From Roseiarcus sp963798015 (GTDB lineage: Bacteria; Pseudomonadota; Alphaproteobacteria; Rhizobiales; Beijerinckiaceae): DNA of 64,000 bases. A model generated the notes under the pieces. That model saw only the letters and a list, made by a program, of their open reading frames with translations. It searched no databases and was not told the DNA's origin. The position numbers were made by a program, and so were the translations under genes. The DNA is taken from positions 1 through 64,000 of the forward strand of contig CAWCSA010000019.1 in assembly GCA_963798015.1 (NCBI GenBank), read 5' to 3'. Position 1 is the stretch's first letter. Every line of letters begins with the position of its first letter. This document shows, piece by piece, positions 8,838 to 16,487 of this stretch.

Positions 8838-10070
8838 TCAAGCCGTCTTCGTGACGACGGCCTTGCCGGGCGCGGAGGGCAGGAAGCCGCCCAACAGGCC
8901 GACCGCCGGAAGGAAGGCGCAGACCTGATAGACGAAGGTGAGGCTCGTCTTGTCCGCCAGCATGCCGAGCAGCGCCGCGCCGACCCCGCCGAGGCCGAAG
9001 CTCAGGCCGAAGAACAGCCCGGCCACTGCGCCGACATTGCCGGGGGTCAATTCCTGCGCATAGACGATCATCGCCGAGAAGGCCGACGAGATGATGAGGC
9101 CAATCGCAATGGAATTGATCACCGTGCCCAGAAGCCCGAGATGGGGCAAGAGCAGGGTGAAGGGCAGAACGCCAAGGATCGAGCCCCAGATCACAAACTT
9201 CGCGCCAAACCGATCGACCAGCGGGCCGCCGAGGAACGTGCCTGCGGCGACGGAGGCCAGGAATACGAACAGAAGCACCTGTGAGGTCTGAATCGACACG
9301 CCGAAAGTCTGGATCAGATAGAACGTGTAATAGCTGTTGAGGCTCGAGAGGTAGAGCACCTTCGAGAACAGCATCACGATCAGCACAAAAAGGGTGCGCC
9401 GCACGACGCGGGACGGATGGGCCGGCCCTGTGGCCACGGCGGCCTTGCGAGGCCGAGCGCGAACGGCGGCATACCAACGGCTGACGCCGGTCAGAATGAC
9501 GACCGCCGCCAACGCCAGCGCCGTGAAGATTAGCACCGAATGCTGGCCGAAGGGCACGACGATGAAGGCCGCGAGCAGCGGCCCCAAGGATTGCCCAAAG
9601 TTCCCGCCCACCTGGAACAGGCTCTGCGCGAACCCGTGCCGGCCGCCTGACGCCGCGCGGGCGACGCGCGACGCCTCGGGGTGGAAGACGGCGCTGCCGA
9701 TGCCGACCACCGCCACCGAGAGCAGAATCAGCAAATAGGAATTGGCGAAAGCCAGCAGCACCAGGCCGACCAGCGTGAAAGCCATGCCCGATGGCAGGAT
9801 GAAATTCAGCGGCCGCTTGTCCAGCCGCATCCCGATCAGGGGCTGAAGGAAGGAGGCGGTGAGCTGGAAAACGAAAGTAATGAGGCCGATCTGGAAGAAG
9901 CTCAGCTCGAACCGCTGATGGAAGACCGGATAGAGCGCCGGCGCCAGCGACTGCATCACGTCGTTGAGCATGTGCGAGGCGCTGAGCGCGATCAGGACGC
10001 CAACCGTCGCCGTTTCCACCCCCCGAGCGCTGGTCGTGGAGGCATCAGCGTAAGTCTGCGCAGTCGTCAA
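8838..10070 (-). CDS. MFS transporter, fosmidomycin-resistance (Fsr) type
   Basis: A 410-residue, twelve-helix major facilitator. The segments LSASHMLNDVMQSLAPALYPVF and GIGSAVFHPEASRVAR are characteristic of the Fsr branch, which exports fosmidomycin in E. coli. It may serve a natural phosphonate or other compound here. It lies downstream of infC in the same direction, but a terminator hairpin separates the two, so it should have its own promoter. Nothing in the sequence shows how it is controlled. Confidence 0.88.
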   Translation of the reverse strand: MTTAQTYADASTTSARGVETATVGVLIALSASHMLNDVMQSLAPALYPVFHQRFELSFFQIGLITFVFQLTASFLQPLIGMRLDKRPLNFILPSGMAFTLVGLVLLAFANSYLLILLSVAVVGIGSAVFHPEASRVARAASGGRHGFAQSLFQVGGNFGQSLGPLLAAFIVVPFGQHSVLIFTALALAAVVILTGVSRWYAAVRARPRKAAVATGPAHPSRVVRRTLFVLIVMLFSKVLYLSSLNSYYTFYLIQTFGVSIQTSQVLLFVFLASVAAGTFLGGPLVDRFGAKFVIWGSILGVLPFTLLLPHLGLLGTVINSIAIGLIISSAFSAMIVYAQELTPGNVGAVAGLFFGLSFGLGGVGAALLGMLADKTSLTFVYQVCAFLPAVGLLGGFLPSAPGKAVVTKTA

Positions 10071-10111
10071 GGCTCTATCCCCGGGCGCTGCGTCTCGATT
10101 CGGCGCCGGCC

Positions 10112-10140
10112 CAAAAAATTCAGGCCGCCAAAAGCGGCCT
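10112..10140 (-). terminator. Rho-independent terminator after infC
   Basis: A perfect 7-bp stem (AGGCCGC 10122-10128, GCGGCCT 10134-10140) with a 5-nt loop, followed on the minus strand by GAATTTTTTGG. It is placed 100 bp after the infC stop and 42 bp before the MFS start, so it ends the infC transcript. Confidence 0.82.
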
Positions 10141-10239
10141 TATGTCAGGTATGCCCCATTTATGAGCGCCCCAGCCCCTCATTGTCAATTCGGAGACGGT
10201 TATTTCCTGTCCGGGACGTTCAAAAGGGCGTGACGCGCG

Positions 10240-10779
10240 CTATTTCGGCGCGAGCACCATGGTCATCTGGCGGCCTTCCATCAACGGCTCAGCCTCGACC
10301 TTGGCGATTGGCGCCGTTTCGACCTTGACGCGCTGCAAAAGCTTGTAGCCAATGTCCTGGTGCGCCATTTCACGGCCGCGAAAACGCAGCGTCACCTTGA
10401 CCTTGTCGCCCTCGTCGAAGAACCGGCGCACCGAGCGCATCTTCACTTCGTAGTCGTGGTCGTCGATCCCCGGCCTCAGCTTGATCTCCTTGACCTCGAC
10501 CACCTTTTGACGCTTGCGCGCCTCGGAGGACTTCTTCTGCTCGAGAAAGCGATATTTCCCGAAATCGAGGATCTTACAGACCGGCGGGGTGGCGTTGGGG
10601 ACGATTTCGACCAGATCGAGCGAGGCCTCGTCGGCGAGCTGCTGGGCGTCTGAAAGATTGATGACGCCGCGATTTGTCCCCTCGGCGTCAATAAGTTGGA
10701 CTTGAACGGCGCGAATGTCGCGATTGGTGCGCGGCCCGCCCTTCTCCGGGGCCGCTGTTGCCTTCATAGGTCGACGAAT
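10240..10779 (-). CDS. infC: Translation initiation factor IF-3 with AUU start
   Basis: A 179-residue IF-3, which binds the 30S subunit and checks start-codon selection. The N-domain contains NRDIRAVQVQLIDAEG and the C-domain ends in EGRQMTMVLAPK. The only start with a good ribosome site is ATT at 10777-10779: on the minus strand GGAGA precedes it by about 6 nt, giving M-RRPMKATAAPEK, the normal N-terminus. An upstream in-frame ATG at 10824 would add 15 atypical residues. AUU starts are the known basis of infC autoregulation in E. coli, where excess IF-3 rejects its own start codon. Not linked here to thrS or rpmI. Confidence 0.95.
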   Translation of the reverse strand: MRRPMKATAAPEKGGPRTNRDIRAVQVQLIDAEGTNRGVINLSDAQQLADEASLDLVEIVPNATPPVCKILDFGKYRFLEQKKSSEARKRQKVVEVKEIKLRPGIDDHDYEVKMRSVRRFFDEGDKVKVTLRFRGREMAHQDIGYKLLQRVKVETAPIAKVEAEPLMEGRQMTMVLAPK

Positions 10780-11104
10780 AGCTACTCTCCTGTTATTAGC
10801 GTTTGAGGTCGCGCCGCCCCTCATGGACGCACGCGTTATCCCCCCCGACCAGAGCCATAAGTCCTGCGGACCTTAGAAATGGGTCACAAAGGGCGTGAAG
10901 TCAATCGCCGCAAGGGCTTTTGGCGTGAGCAAATGACGCCGTCCGACGCCGCGGACGCCATTCAGCCCTCGTCGCCTCGCCGACCCTCGGAGATGTTGAC
11001 CGCACCGCTTCCGTCATTCGCCGGCAATCTCCGGTCGCTACACGTTCCACTCGGACTAGACCGTTGATAGTGTCCATCCGCGTGCTCTCCTGAGGAGGCT
11101 TCCC

Positions 11105-12552
11105 ATGCTATCCCGACGCGCACTTCTTGCGGGCGGCGTTTCAAGCTTGGCGGTGCCCGCGATCCTCGCCCGGGCGCAAAACTCGGCGGACGGCGCCGGA
11201 GCGGCGCCGACGATCCTGCGGCTTGAGCGGCGCGATATCGAAGTGAACGGCAGGACGGCGTCGGTCTACGCCATCCAGCAGCCAAACGGGACCTTTGGCC
11301 TCACGACCGAGGTCGGCAAGCCCTTTCGGGTCCGGGTCGAAAACGGCATCGGCGAACCGAGCCTGATCCATTGGCACGGGCTGACGCCGCCCTGGCGGCA
11401 GGACGGGGTGCCGGGGATTTCCGGACCTCCGATTCCCGCGGGCGGCAGCGCGGACTATGACTTCCCGTTGCGCTTCGGCGGCACGTTCTGGATGCACTCG
11501 CATCAGGGGCTGCAGGAGCAGGGGCTGATGACGGCGCCGCTCATCATCCACGACGAGCGCGACCGGCCGGACGAGCAGGAGGTCGTGGTGATGCTGGCGG
11601 ATTTCAGCTTCACGCCCGCGGAACAGATCTTCGAGAATCTGAAGAACTCGGGCTCGATGGCGGGCATGGCGAAGCCGGCCGCCGCGATGGCGTCGACGTC
11701 GAGCATGAAGATGGCGGCGCCGATGTCAGCGGCCCAGTCGGGGCCCGATCTCAACGACGTCAAATACGACGCTCTCCTCGCCAATTTCCGCACGCTTGCC
11801 GATCCGGAGATCGTCAAGGTCGAGCCGGGCGGACGGGTGCTTCTGCGCACCATCAACGGCTCGTCGATGAGCGCCTTCCACGTCGGGTTGGGCGCGCTCG
11901 AAGGCGAATTGATCGCTGTGGACGGCTTCGAGGTCGAGCCGATTCGCGGGCGGACGTTTCCGGTTGCGGTCGCGCAAAGGCTCGATATTCGCGTGCGTGT
12001 TCCGCCCGGCCCGGGCGCCTATCCGGTGCTCGCGCAGCTCGAGGGCGAGCGTGAGCAAACTGGGATCGTGCTGGTCGCGGGCGGCGCTTCAATCACCCGA
12101 ATTCCCGATACGGCGGAAACGCCCTCTCCGCCATTGAATCTCGATCTCGAACAGAGCCTGCGCGCCCGAAATCCGCTCGCCGCGCGCAAGGCCGACCGCG
12201 TCCACATTCTGAACCTCACCGGCGAGATGGCCGGCTACGTCTGGTCGATCAACAACGTGGTCTGGAACAAGGACACGCCCCCGCTAGCCATAGCGGAGGG
12301 TGAGCGGGTCGAGCTCGTCTTCGTCAACCAGACGCCGATGCCCCACCCGATGCATCTGCACGGGCATGAGTTCCAGGTGGTCGAGATCGACGGCGAGCGT
12401 TTTCGGGGCGCAGTGCGCGACACGATCCTGGTTACCCCTGGACGGCGGGTGGTGGTGGCGTTCGACGCCAACAATCCGGGCTGGTGGGCGCTCCACTGCC
12501 ACCTGCTGTACCATCTCGAGGCCGGCTGTTCACGACGATCAGGTACGTGTGA
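11105..12552 (+). CDS. Multicopper oxidase, frameshifted near the C-terminus
   Basis: A periplasmic laccase/CueO-like oxidase with a twin-arginine-like leader (LSRRALLAGGVSSLAVPAILA). Copper ligands are seen at HWHG (89-92), HSH (131-133), HPMHLHGHEF (near 417-426) and HCHLLYH (464-470). A Met-rich insert (GSMAGMAKPAAAMAS and SMKMAAPM, about 182-208) recalls CueO, where such a loop binds Cu(I). As written, the frame runs on to 12676 with an unrelated tail. Adding one base between 12526 and 12527 gives the expected GMFTTIRYV and a stop at 12552, restoring the axial Met of the type 1 copper. The gene stands alone. Lesion or assembly error is undecided. Confidence 0.88.
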
Positions 12553-12859
12553 CGGCCGGCAGCGCCTTCGCGCTTCCATTTGGATTTTCTTGGCTCGTGG
12601 TAGTTTCGTTACAAAAGACCCCGATTATGCGGGTTGGATTTCCTTGGATTTCCTTGGATTCTCTCGTCCGAATTGAGACTTATCAATAGGTTACGCGGGA
12701 TTTTACGCGAAAAATTTTTCCTCACGCTTTCTTCCGGATATTCGATGCCCTCGAACGGGCGCCTGCGGTCTTGAGCTTGAGGCGCAGCAACATTCATGGG
12801 GCGAGCATAGCCGTGTTTCTGATTTTTCGCAAGGGGTTGCTGTCGAATTCGGCGCCCCA
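12553..12859. other. Gene-poor stretch with 10-nt repeats and att-like tail (site A)
   Basis: No convincing gene. TCCTTGGATT occurs twice in tandem at 12641-12660, with a partial third copy just before. After this comes an 18-nt tail, GACTTATCAATAGGTTAC (12677-12694), and an AT-rich run (AAAAATTTTT). The tail and the 10-nt spacing recur at sites B (about 32.6 kb) and C (about 41.15 kb). A short frame on the minus strand covers the area but matches nothing I know. The architecture suggests arm-type binding sites of a tyrosine integrase; no integrase is present. Confidence 0.45.
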
Positions 12860-13204
12860 TTAGGCCCGCGGCGTCTCAGTTCTCGCCGCGCGCCCCGCCG
12901 CCGCAAACCAGTGCGGTCGGCGCCGCTCGAGCCAATCGAGGACGCGATCGCGGAAGCGGCGTAACGGCGGGATGTCGTCGGCCAAAAGCATGAGGCCGAG
13001 CGGCAACATCCAGAGGCCGAAAACCGGCAGGATGGCGAGGCATCCGCCGATGATCAGCAATATGCCGGCCGGGAGGCGCGCCCAGCGCGAGGCAGGCTTC
13101 CTGAGCCACCGGGTGATCGCCTGCATCCGGCTCGGCAGGCGGCGAAGGAGCCGCCTCAGCCGCCGCTCAGGATCGGCGTAAGCGATCGTGTCGAAAGAGG
13201 TCAT
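12860..13204 (-). CDS. Small membrane protein, hypothetical
   Basis: A 114-residue protein with two adjoining hydrophobic segments (LPAGILLIIGGCLAILPVFG and LWMLPLGLMLLADD, about residues 43-77) between Arg-rich flanks, suggesting a helical hairpin in the inner membrane. The N-terminal MTSFDTIAYADPERRLRRLL is chosen at ATG 13204; longer frames upstream are low-complexity Arg/Ser translation. It resembles short PGPGW-like membrane proteins but lacks that exact motif. It follows the padR gene by 88 bp on the same strand and may share its transcript. Confidence 0.7.
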   Translation of the reverse strand: MTSFDTIAYADPERRLRRLLRRLPSRMQAITRWLRKPASRWARLPAGILLIIGGCLAILPVFGLWMLPLGLMLLADDIPPLRRFRDRVLDWLERRRPHWFAAAGRAARTETPRA

Positions 13205-13292
13205 GGATTGCGGGCGCAAGCGCCTGAGATAGGCACCCCCGCCACGGCCCGCAATCCGTACTTTCCCCCATGCCGTGGTCGGCCGAGCGCGT

Positions 13293-13868
13293 TCAGGCGC
13301 GCTCGACCGTCTTGGCTGCCGCGTCGAGCGCGTCGACGATCGCCTGGATCTGCTGAGGGCTGGCGTCGCGGCCGCGCAGGCGCAGCTGAAGCGCGGCGCG
13401 CAGATTGAGCATCGCTCGCTTGACCGAAACGAAATCCGCAAAGCGCGACTCCCTGTCGCCGAAGCGGGCGAAGATGGCGTCGATCTGGGCCTTGTTGTCG
13501 GCGAGGACTTTCTCGCCCTCCGGGGTCAGCCCGTAGAGCTTGCGCCCCTGGGCGTCCTGGCTGGTCTGGGCGTAGCCCATCTCTTCGAGCATGGTGAGGG
13601 TCGGATAGACGACGCCCGGGCTTGGCGAATAGTCGCCCCCGACCCGCTCGCCGAGCTCCTTGATGATCTCGTAGCCGTAGCGGGGCTTCTCGGCGATGAG
13701 CGCGAGAATCACGAGCCTGAGCTCGCCGCCGTCGAACATGCGGCCTTCCCGGCCGCCGGCGGCGCCGCCGCGCGAACGCCAGCCGCGGAAGGCCCCGCGT
13801 CCGAATCCATGGTGGCCGGGGCCGCCGTGGCTGTGGTGAACATGTTCGTCAAAATGACGATGGAACAT
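13293..13868 (-). CDS. PadR family transcriptional regulator with His-rich N-terminus
   Basis: A 191-residue regulator. The PadR winged helix is at about 50-125 (LRLVILALIAEKPRYGYEIIKEL, SPGVVYPTLTMLEEMGYA, YGLTPEGEKVL), followed by a helical C-terminus. Residues 1-35 are rich in His, Gly and Arg (MFHRHFDEHVHHSHGGPGHH), a tail that could bind Ni, Cu or Zn. PadR proteins usually repress neighbouring transport or stress genes; the small membrane protein downstream is the only same-strand neighbour. A palindrome-rich AT segment sits directly upstream. Confidence 0.92.
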   Translation of the reverse strand: MFHRHFDEHVHHSHGGPGHHGFGRGAFRGWRSRGGAAGGREGRMFDGGELRLVILALIAEKPRYGYEIIKELGERVGGDYSPSPGVVYPTLTMLEEMGYAQTSQDAQGRKLYGLTPEGEKVLADNKAQIDAIFARFGDRESRFADFVSVKRAMLNLRAALQLRLRGRDASPQQIQAIVDALDAAAKTVERA

Positions 13869-13892
13869 TGTTAGTCTCCTTAGATTTAAGAC

Positions 13893-13926
13893 ACATCACG
13901 ATATGTCGCAGACAAAGATATATCTT
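13893..13926. promoter_or_regulatory. Possible PadR operator region
   Basis: Just upstream of padR lie ACAT-N6-ATGT (13893-13906) and a perfect 12-bp palindrome AAGATATATCTT (13915-13926) in an AT-rich stretch unlike its surroundings. ATGT/ACAT half sites are known for PadR regulators. Autoregulation is inferred from position and symmetry only. Confidence 0.4.
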
Positions 13927-14274
13927 ACGTCGTCAGACGCAAGGGGGTGGCGACGAAAAATTTCTGGAGCGGTCAGCCCGAGCCTTGGACCTCGCCCTGA
14001 GGCGCCGCAAAGCGGCCTCGAAGGGCGCTCCAGAGAGCGCCGAAGTGTCGTTTTCCCGTTCGTCGCTTGACTGGATTATCCTTTGAGACGCCGCGCATTC
14101 GCGCGGCTCCTCAGAATGAGGCGGTGGATGGCGAGAAAGAGAAATCCTACCCCAGCGCGCCGTCGCTCGACTTCCGTTCCCCTTTAGGATAAGAGCCGCG
14201 CCTCAACTCAAAACAGCGCGCCGAAGCGCTTCGCTTGGGGCTCCGCCCTTAGCGTCACGGCAGGAGTCATACCA
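13927..14274. other. Intergenic stretch before rplS
   Basis: About 350 bp between padR and rplS with no gene recognised. It holds one REP-like palindrome (14085-14122). The ribosome site AGGAG, near 14260, lies 8 nt before the rplS GTG. The usual rplS partners (rpsP, rimM, trmD) are not upstream. An rplS promoter must lie here, but I cannot place it with confidence. Confidence 0.45.
14085..14122 (-). repeat. REP-like palindrome, copy 1
   Basis: Reads on the minus strand as CTCATTCTGAGGAGCC, then a GCGCG..CGCGC stem, then GGCGTCTC. It is one of four related elements in this window (others near 28985, 51607 and 51680) and matches a palindromic intergenic repeat common in Rhizobiales genomes. 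Confidence 0.7.
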
Positions 14275-14676
14275 GTGAACGTCATTCAGCAGATCGAGGC
14301 CGAGCACGCGGCCCAATTGCCCGGCGCGAAAATGCCGACGTTTCAGCCCGGCGATACGGTCATCGTCAATGTGAAGGTGGCGGAAGGCGAGCGCACGCGC
14401 GTTCAGGCTTATGAGGGCGTCTGCATCGCGCGCAGCGGCCACGGCCTCAACGAGAGCTTCACGGTGCGCAAGATCTCCTACGGCGAGGGCGTCGAGCGCG
14501 TTTTTCCCGTCTATTCGCCGATGATCAACTCGGTCAAAGTCGTGCGGCGCGGCAAGGTCAGGCGCGCGAAGCTCTATTACCTGCGCGATCGCCGCGGCAA
14601 GTCGGCCCGCATCGCTGAGCGAGTGGAGACCCCCAGCGCCAAGGCCGCCGCCAAAGCAGCGCCTACCAAGGGATAA
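14275..14676 (+). CDS. rplS: 50S ribosomal protein L19
   Basis: A 133-residue L19 that sits at the 30S-50S interface. Typical segments are FQPGDTVIVNVKVAEGERTR, VQAYEGVCIARSGHG, FTVRKISYGEGVERVFP and VRRGKVRRAKLYYLRD, with an Ala/Lys-rich tail of about 15 residues. It starts at GTG 14275, which has AGGAG 8 nt upstream. It stands apart from trmD and rpsP, an arrangement seen in a number of alphaproteobacteria. Confidence 0.97.
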   Translation: MNVIQQIEAEHAAQLPGAKMPTFQPGDTVIVNVKVAEGERTRVQAYEGVCIARSGHGLNESFTVRKISYGEGVERVFPVYSPMINSVKVVRRGKVRRAKLYYLRDRRGKSARIAERVETPSAKAAAKAAPTKG

Positions 14677-14769
14677 AGCTGGACACGTGCAAGAAGCGAG
14701 GGTTTCGCCGCATCAGGGCGGCGACACCCAAGCGCGTGTAACCGAAACGGGGTTTCGCTTTGAGACAGG

Positions 14770-14789
14770 GGCGCTGGCGCGCCTTTCTT
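14770..14789 (+). terminator. Weak terminator hairpin after rplS
   Basis: Stem GGCGC (14770-14774) and GCGCC (14779-14783) with loop TGGC, followed by TTTCTT. The stem is short, but its position about 95 bp after the rplS stop and before a convergent gene is right. Confidence 0.4.
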
Positions 14790-14818
14790 GTTGGCGCGCG
14801 CGCGCCTGCGATGGCTGC

Positions 14819-16321
14819 TCAGCCGTAAACAAGTGTCCCGTCGCTGAGGTCAGCTGCGGCGAGGGTTTCCTTGTCGACCTCATAGTCGTGCGAGTGTCGC
14901 CATTCCGGCTTGTTTCCCTGTTTGGGCAGCAAATGGCCGCTGCGCATGACATAGCCGGGATTGAAGTTCTCAGGATCGATCCACGGAGACAAAGGCATCT
15001 CGCTGTCCTCGGGGCGGAGGCTCGGGACCACCTTGCTTAACCCTTTGGCCTTCATGTGGTTGAGAAGCCGGCAGACGAAATCGCCGACCAGGTCGACCCG
15101 CAACGTCCAGCTCGAGCGAAAATAACCGAACACCCAGGCCATGTTCGGCACCCCGACGAACATCGCTCCGCGGTAGGTGACCGTGTCTGAAAAGCTGAGC
15201 GGCTGTTCGTCGATGACGAAATCGATGTCGCCCAGCACGTTGAGATTGAAACCCGTTGCGGTGACGACGATGTCGGCTTCGAGGACCTTGCCAGACTTCG
15301 TCAGGATGCCGGAACTCGTGAACCTTTCGATCTCATCGGTGGCCACCGAGGCTCTTTTCGAACGGATTTCCTGGAAGAGATCGCCGTCCGGAATGAAGGC
15401 GATGCGCTGCCGCCAGGGCCGGTATTTTGGCGAGAAATGGGTCTCGACGTCGTAATCCTCGCCGAGGTATGCGCGTACCGCTGAAAGCAGCTCCTGCTTG
15501 ACCGCTTCCGGCTCGCTGAAACAGCGGCGCGTGAAAGCAGCCTGATCGAACAGGACCTTCCTGCGGATGATTTCGTGGATCCACTCCGCGTTGACGTCGA
15601 GCTCGCGCAGCGTGTCAGCGAGCGCGTTGGCGTTGCGCCCGGTAATGTAATAGGTCGGCGAGCGCTGCAGCATGGTGACGTGGTTCGAGCGCGCGGCGAT
15701 CGCCGGAATAAGCGTTGCGGCGGTCGCGCCGGAGCCGATGACAACGACCTTCTTATCCGTGCAATCCAAATCGTCTGGCCACGATTGCGCGTGAACGATC
15801 TGACCTACGAAAGTCTCCATGCCTTCCCACTCGGGCGTGTAGCCTTTCGCATGTTGGTAGTATCCCTGGCACATCCAGAGAAAATTCGCGGTGAAGCGAA
15901 CGGTCGCGCCGTCGCTCTCGCGGCTTCCCTCCAGCGTCCAGAGATTGTCGCCGCTCGACCAGCGGGCGCGCCCAATCCTGTGCCTGTAGCGAATGTGAGC
16001 ATCGAGGCCGTTTTCGTCGATGACTTCGCGGAGATAAGCGAGAATCTCCTCAGCGGTCGCAATCGGTTTGCCGAGCCATGGCTTGAAGCGATAGCCGAAG
16101 GTGTAGAGGTCGCTGTCCGAGCGGATTCCGGGATATCGATGTGTGATCCAGGTGCCGCCGAAACTGTCCTGGGCTTCGAGGATCACGAAGCTCAATCCAG
16201 GGCATTGCGCCTTGAGGTGGTAGGCCGCGCCGATACCCGAGATTCCTGCGCCGACGATCGCCACATCGAAATGCTGAGACGTCTCGGATTTGGAGTCGGG
16301 CGCGGGCGCGTTCTGCGTCAT
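14819..16321 (-). CDS. Flavin-containing / Baeyer-Villiger type monooxygenase
   Basis: A 500-residue FAD- and NADPH-dependent monooxygenase. It has an N-terminal FAD Rossmann motif (VGAGISGIGAAYHL), the Baeyer-Villiger fingerprints GGTWITHRYPGIRSD and FVGQIVHAQSWPDD, and a second Rossmann motif (VVIGSGATAATL). Such enzymes insert oxygen into ketones or oxidise soft heteroatoms; the substrate is unknown. ATG 16321 is chosen because GGGGACGAAACG precedes it and the protein MTQNAPAP leads directly into the domain. Longer frames upstream add unrelated residues. It is divergent from priA with about 165 bp between them. Confidence 0.9.
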   Translation of the reverse strand: MTQNAPAPDSKSETSQHFDVAIVGAGISGIGAAYHLKAQCPGLSFVILEAQDSFGGTWITHRYPGIRSDSDLYTFGYRFKPWLGKPIATAEEILAYLREVIDENGLDAHIRYRHRIGRARWSSGDNLWTLEGSRESDGATVRFTANFLWMCQGYYQHAKGYTPEWEGMETFVGQIVHAQSWPDDLDCTDKKVVVIGSGATAATLIPAIAARSNHVTMLQRSPTYYITGRNANALADTLRELDVNAEWIHEIIRRKVLFDQAAFTRRCFSEPEAVKQELLSAVRAYLGEDYDVETHFSPKYRPWRQRIAFIPDGDLFQEIRSKRASVATDEIERFTSSGILTKSGKVLEADIVVTATGFNLNVLGDIDFVIDEQPLSFSDTVTYRGAMFVGVPNMAWVFGYFRSSWTLRVDLVGDFVCRLLNHMKAKGLSKVVPSLRPEDSEMPLSPWIDPENFNPGYVMRSGHLLPKQGNKPEWRHSHDYEVDKETLAAADLSDGTLVYG

Positions 16322-16487
16322 CGTTTCGTCCCCGTTGCGGGCGTCACGGCCTGTTATCCGCCGGATGTTTCCGCAGAATAAGGGATCACGTCTGACGGTT
16401 GATGGCAACCCTGACCGCCAATCGGCTTGGCGCGACAACGGGTTGTCGCTTGCCGCCACGGCCAAGCGCGCGTGCTAAACCCGAATC

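Noticed and set aside
12633..12660. Tandem TCCTTGGATT units as a CRISPR array
   Set aside because: Units are 10 nt with no spacers and no cas genes are near.
12609..12860. An 83-residue frame on the minus strand across site A
   Set aside because: Most of its C-terminal half is translation of the 10-nt repeats and AT-rich tail; no homologue recognised.
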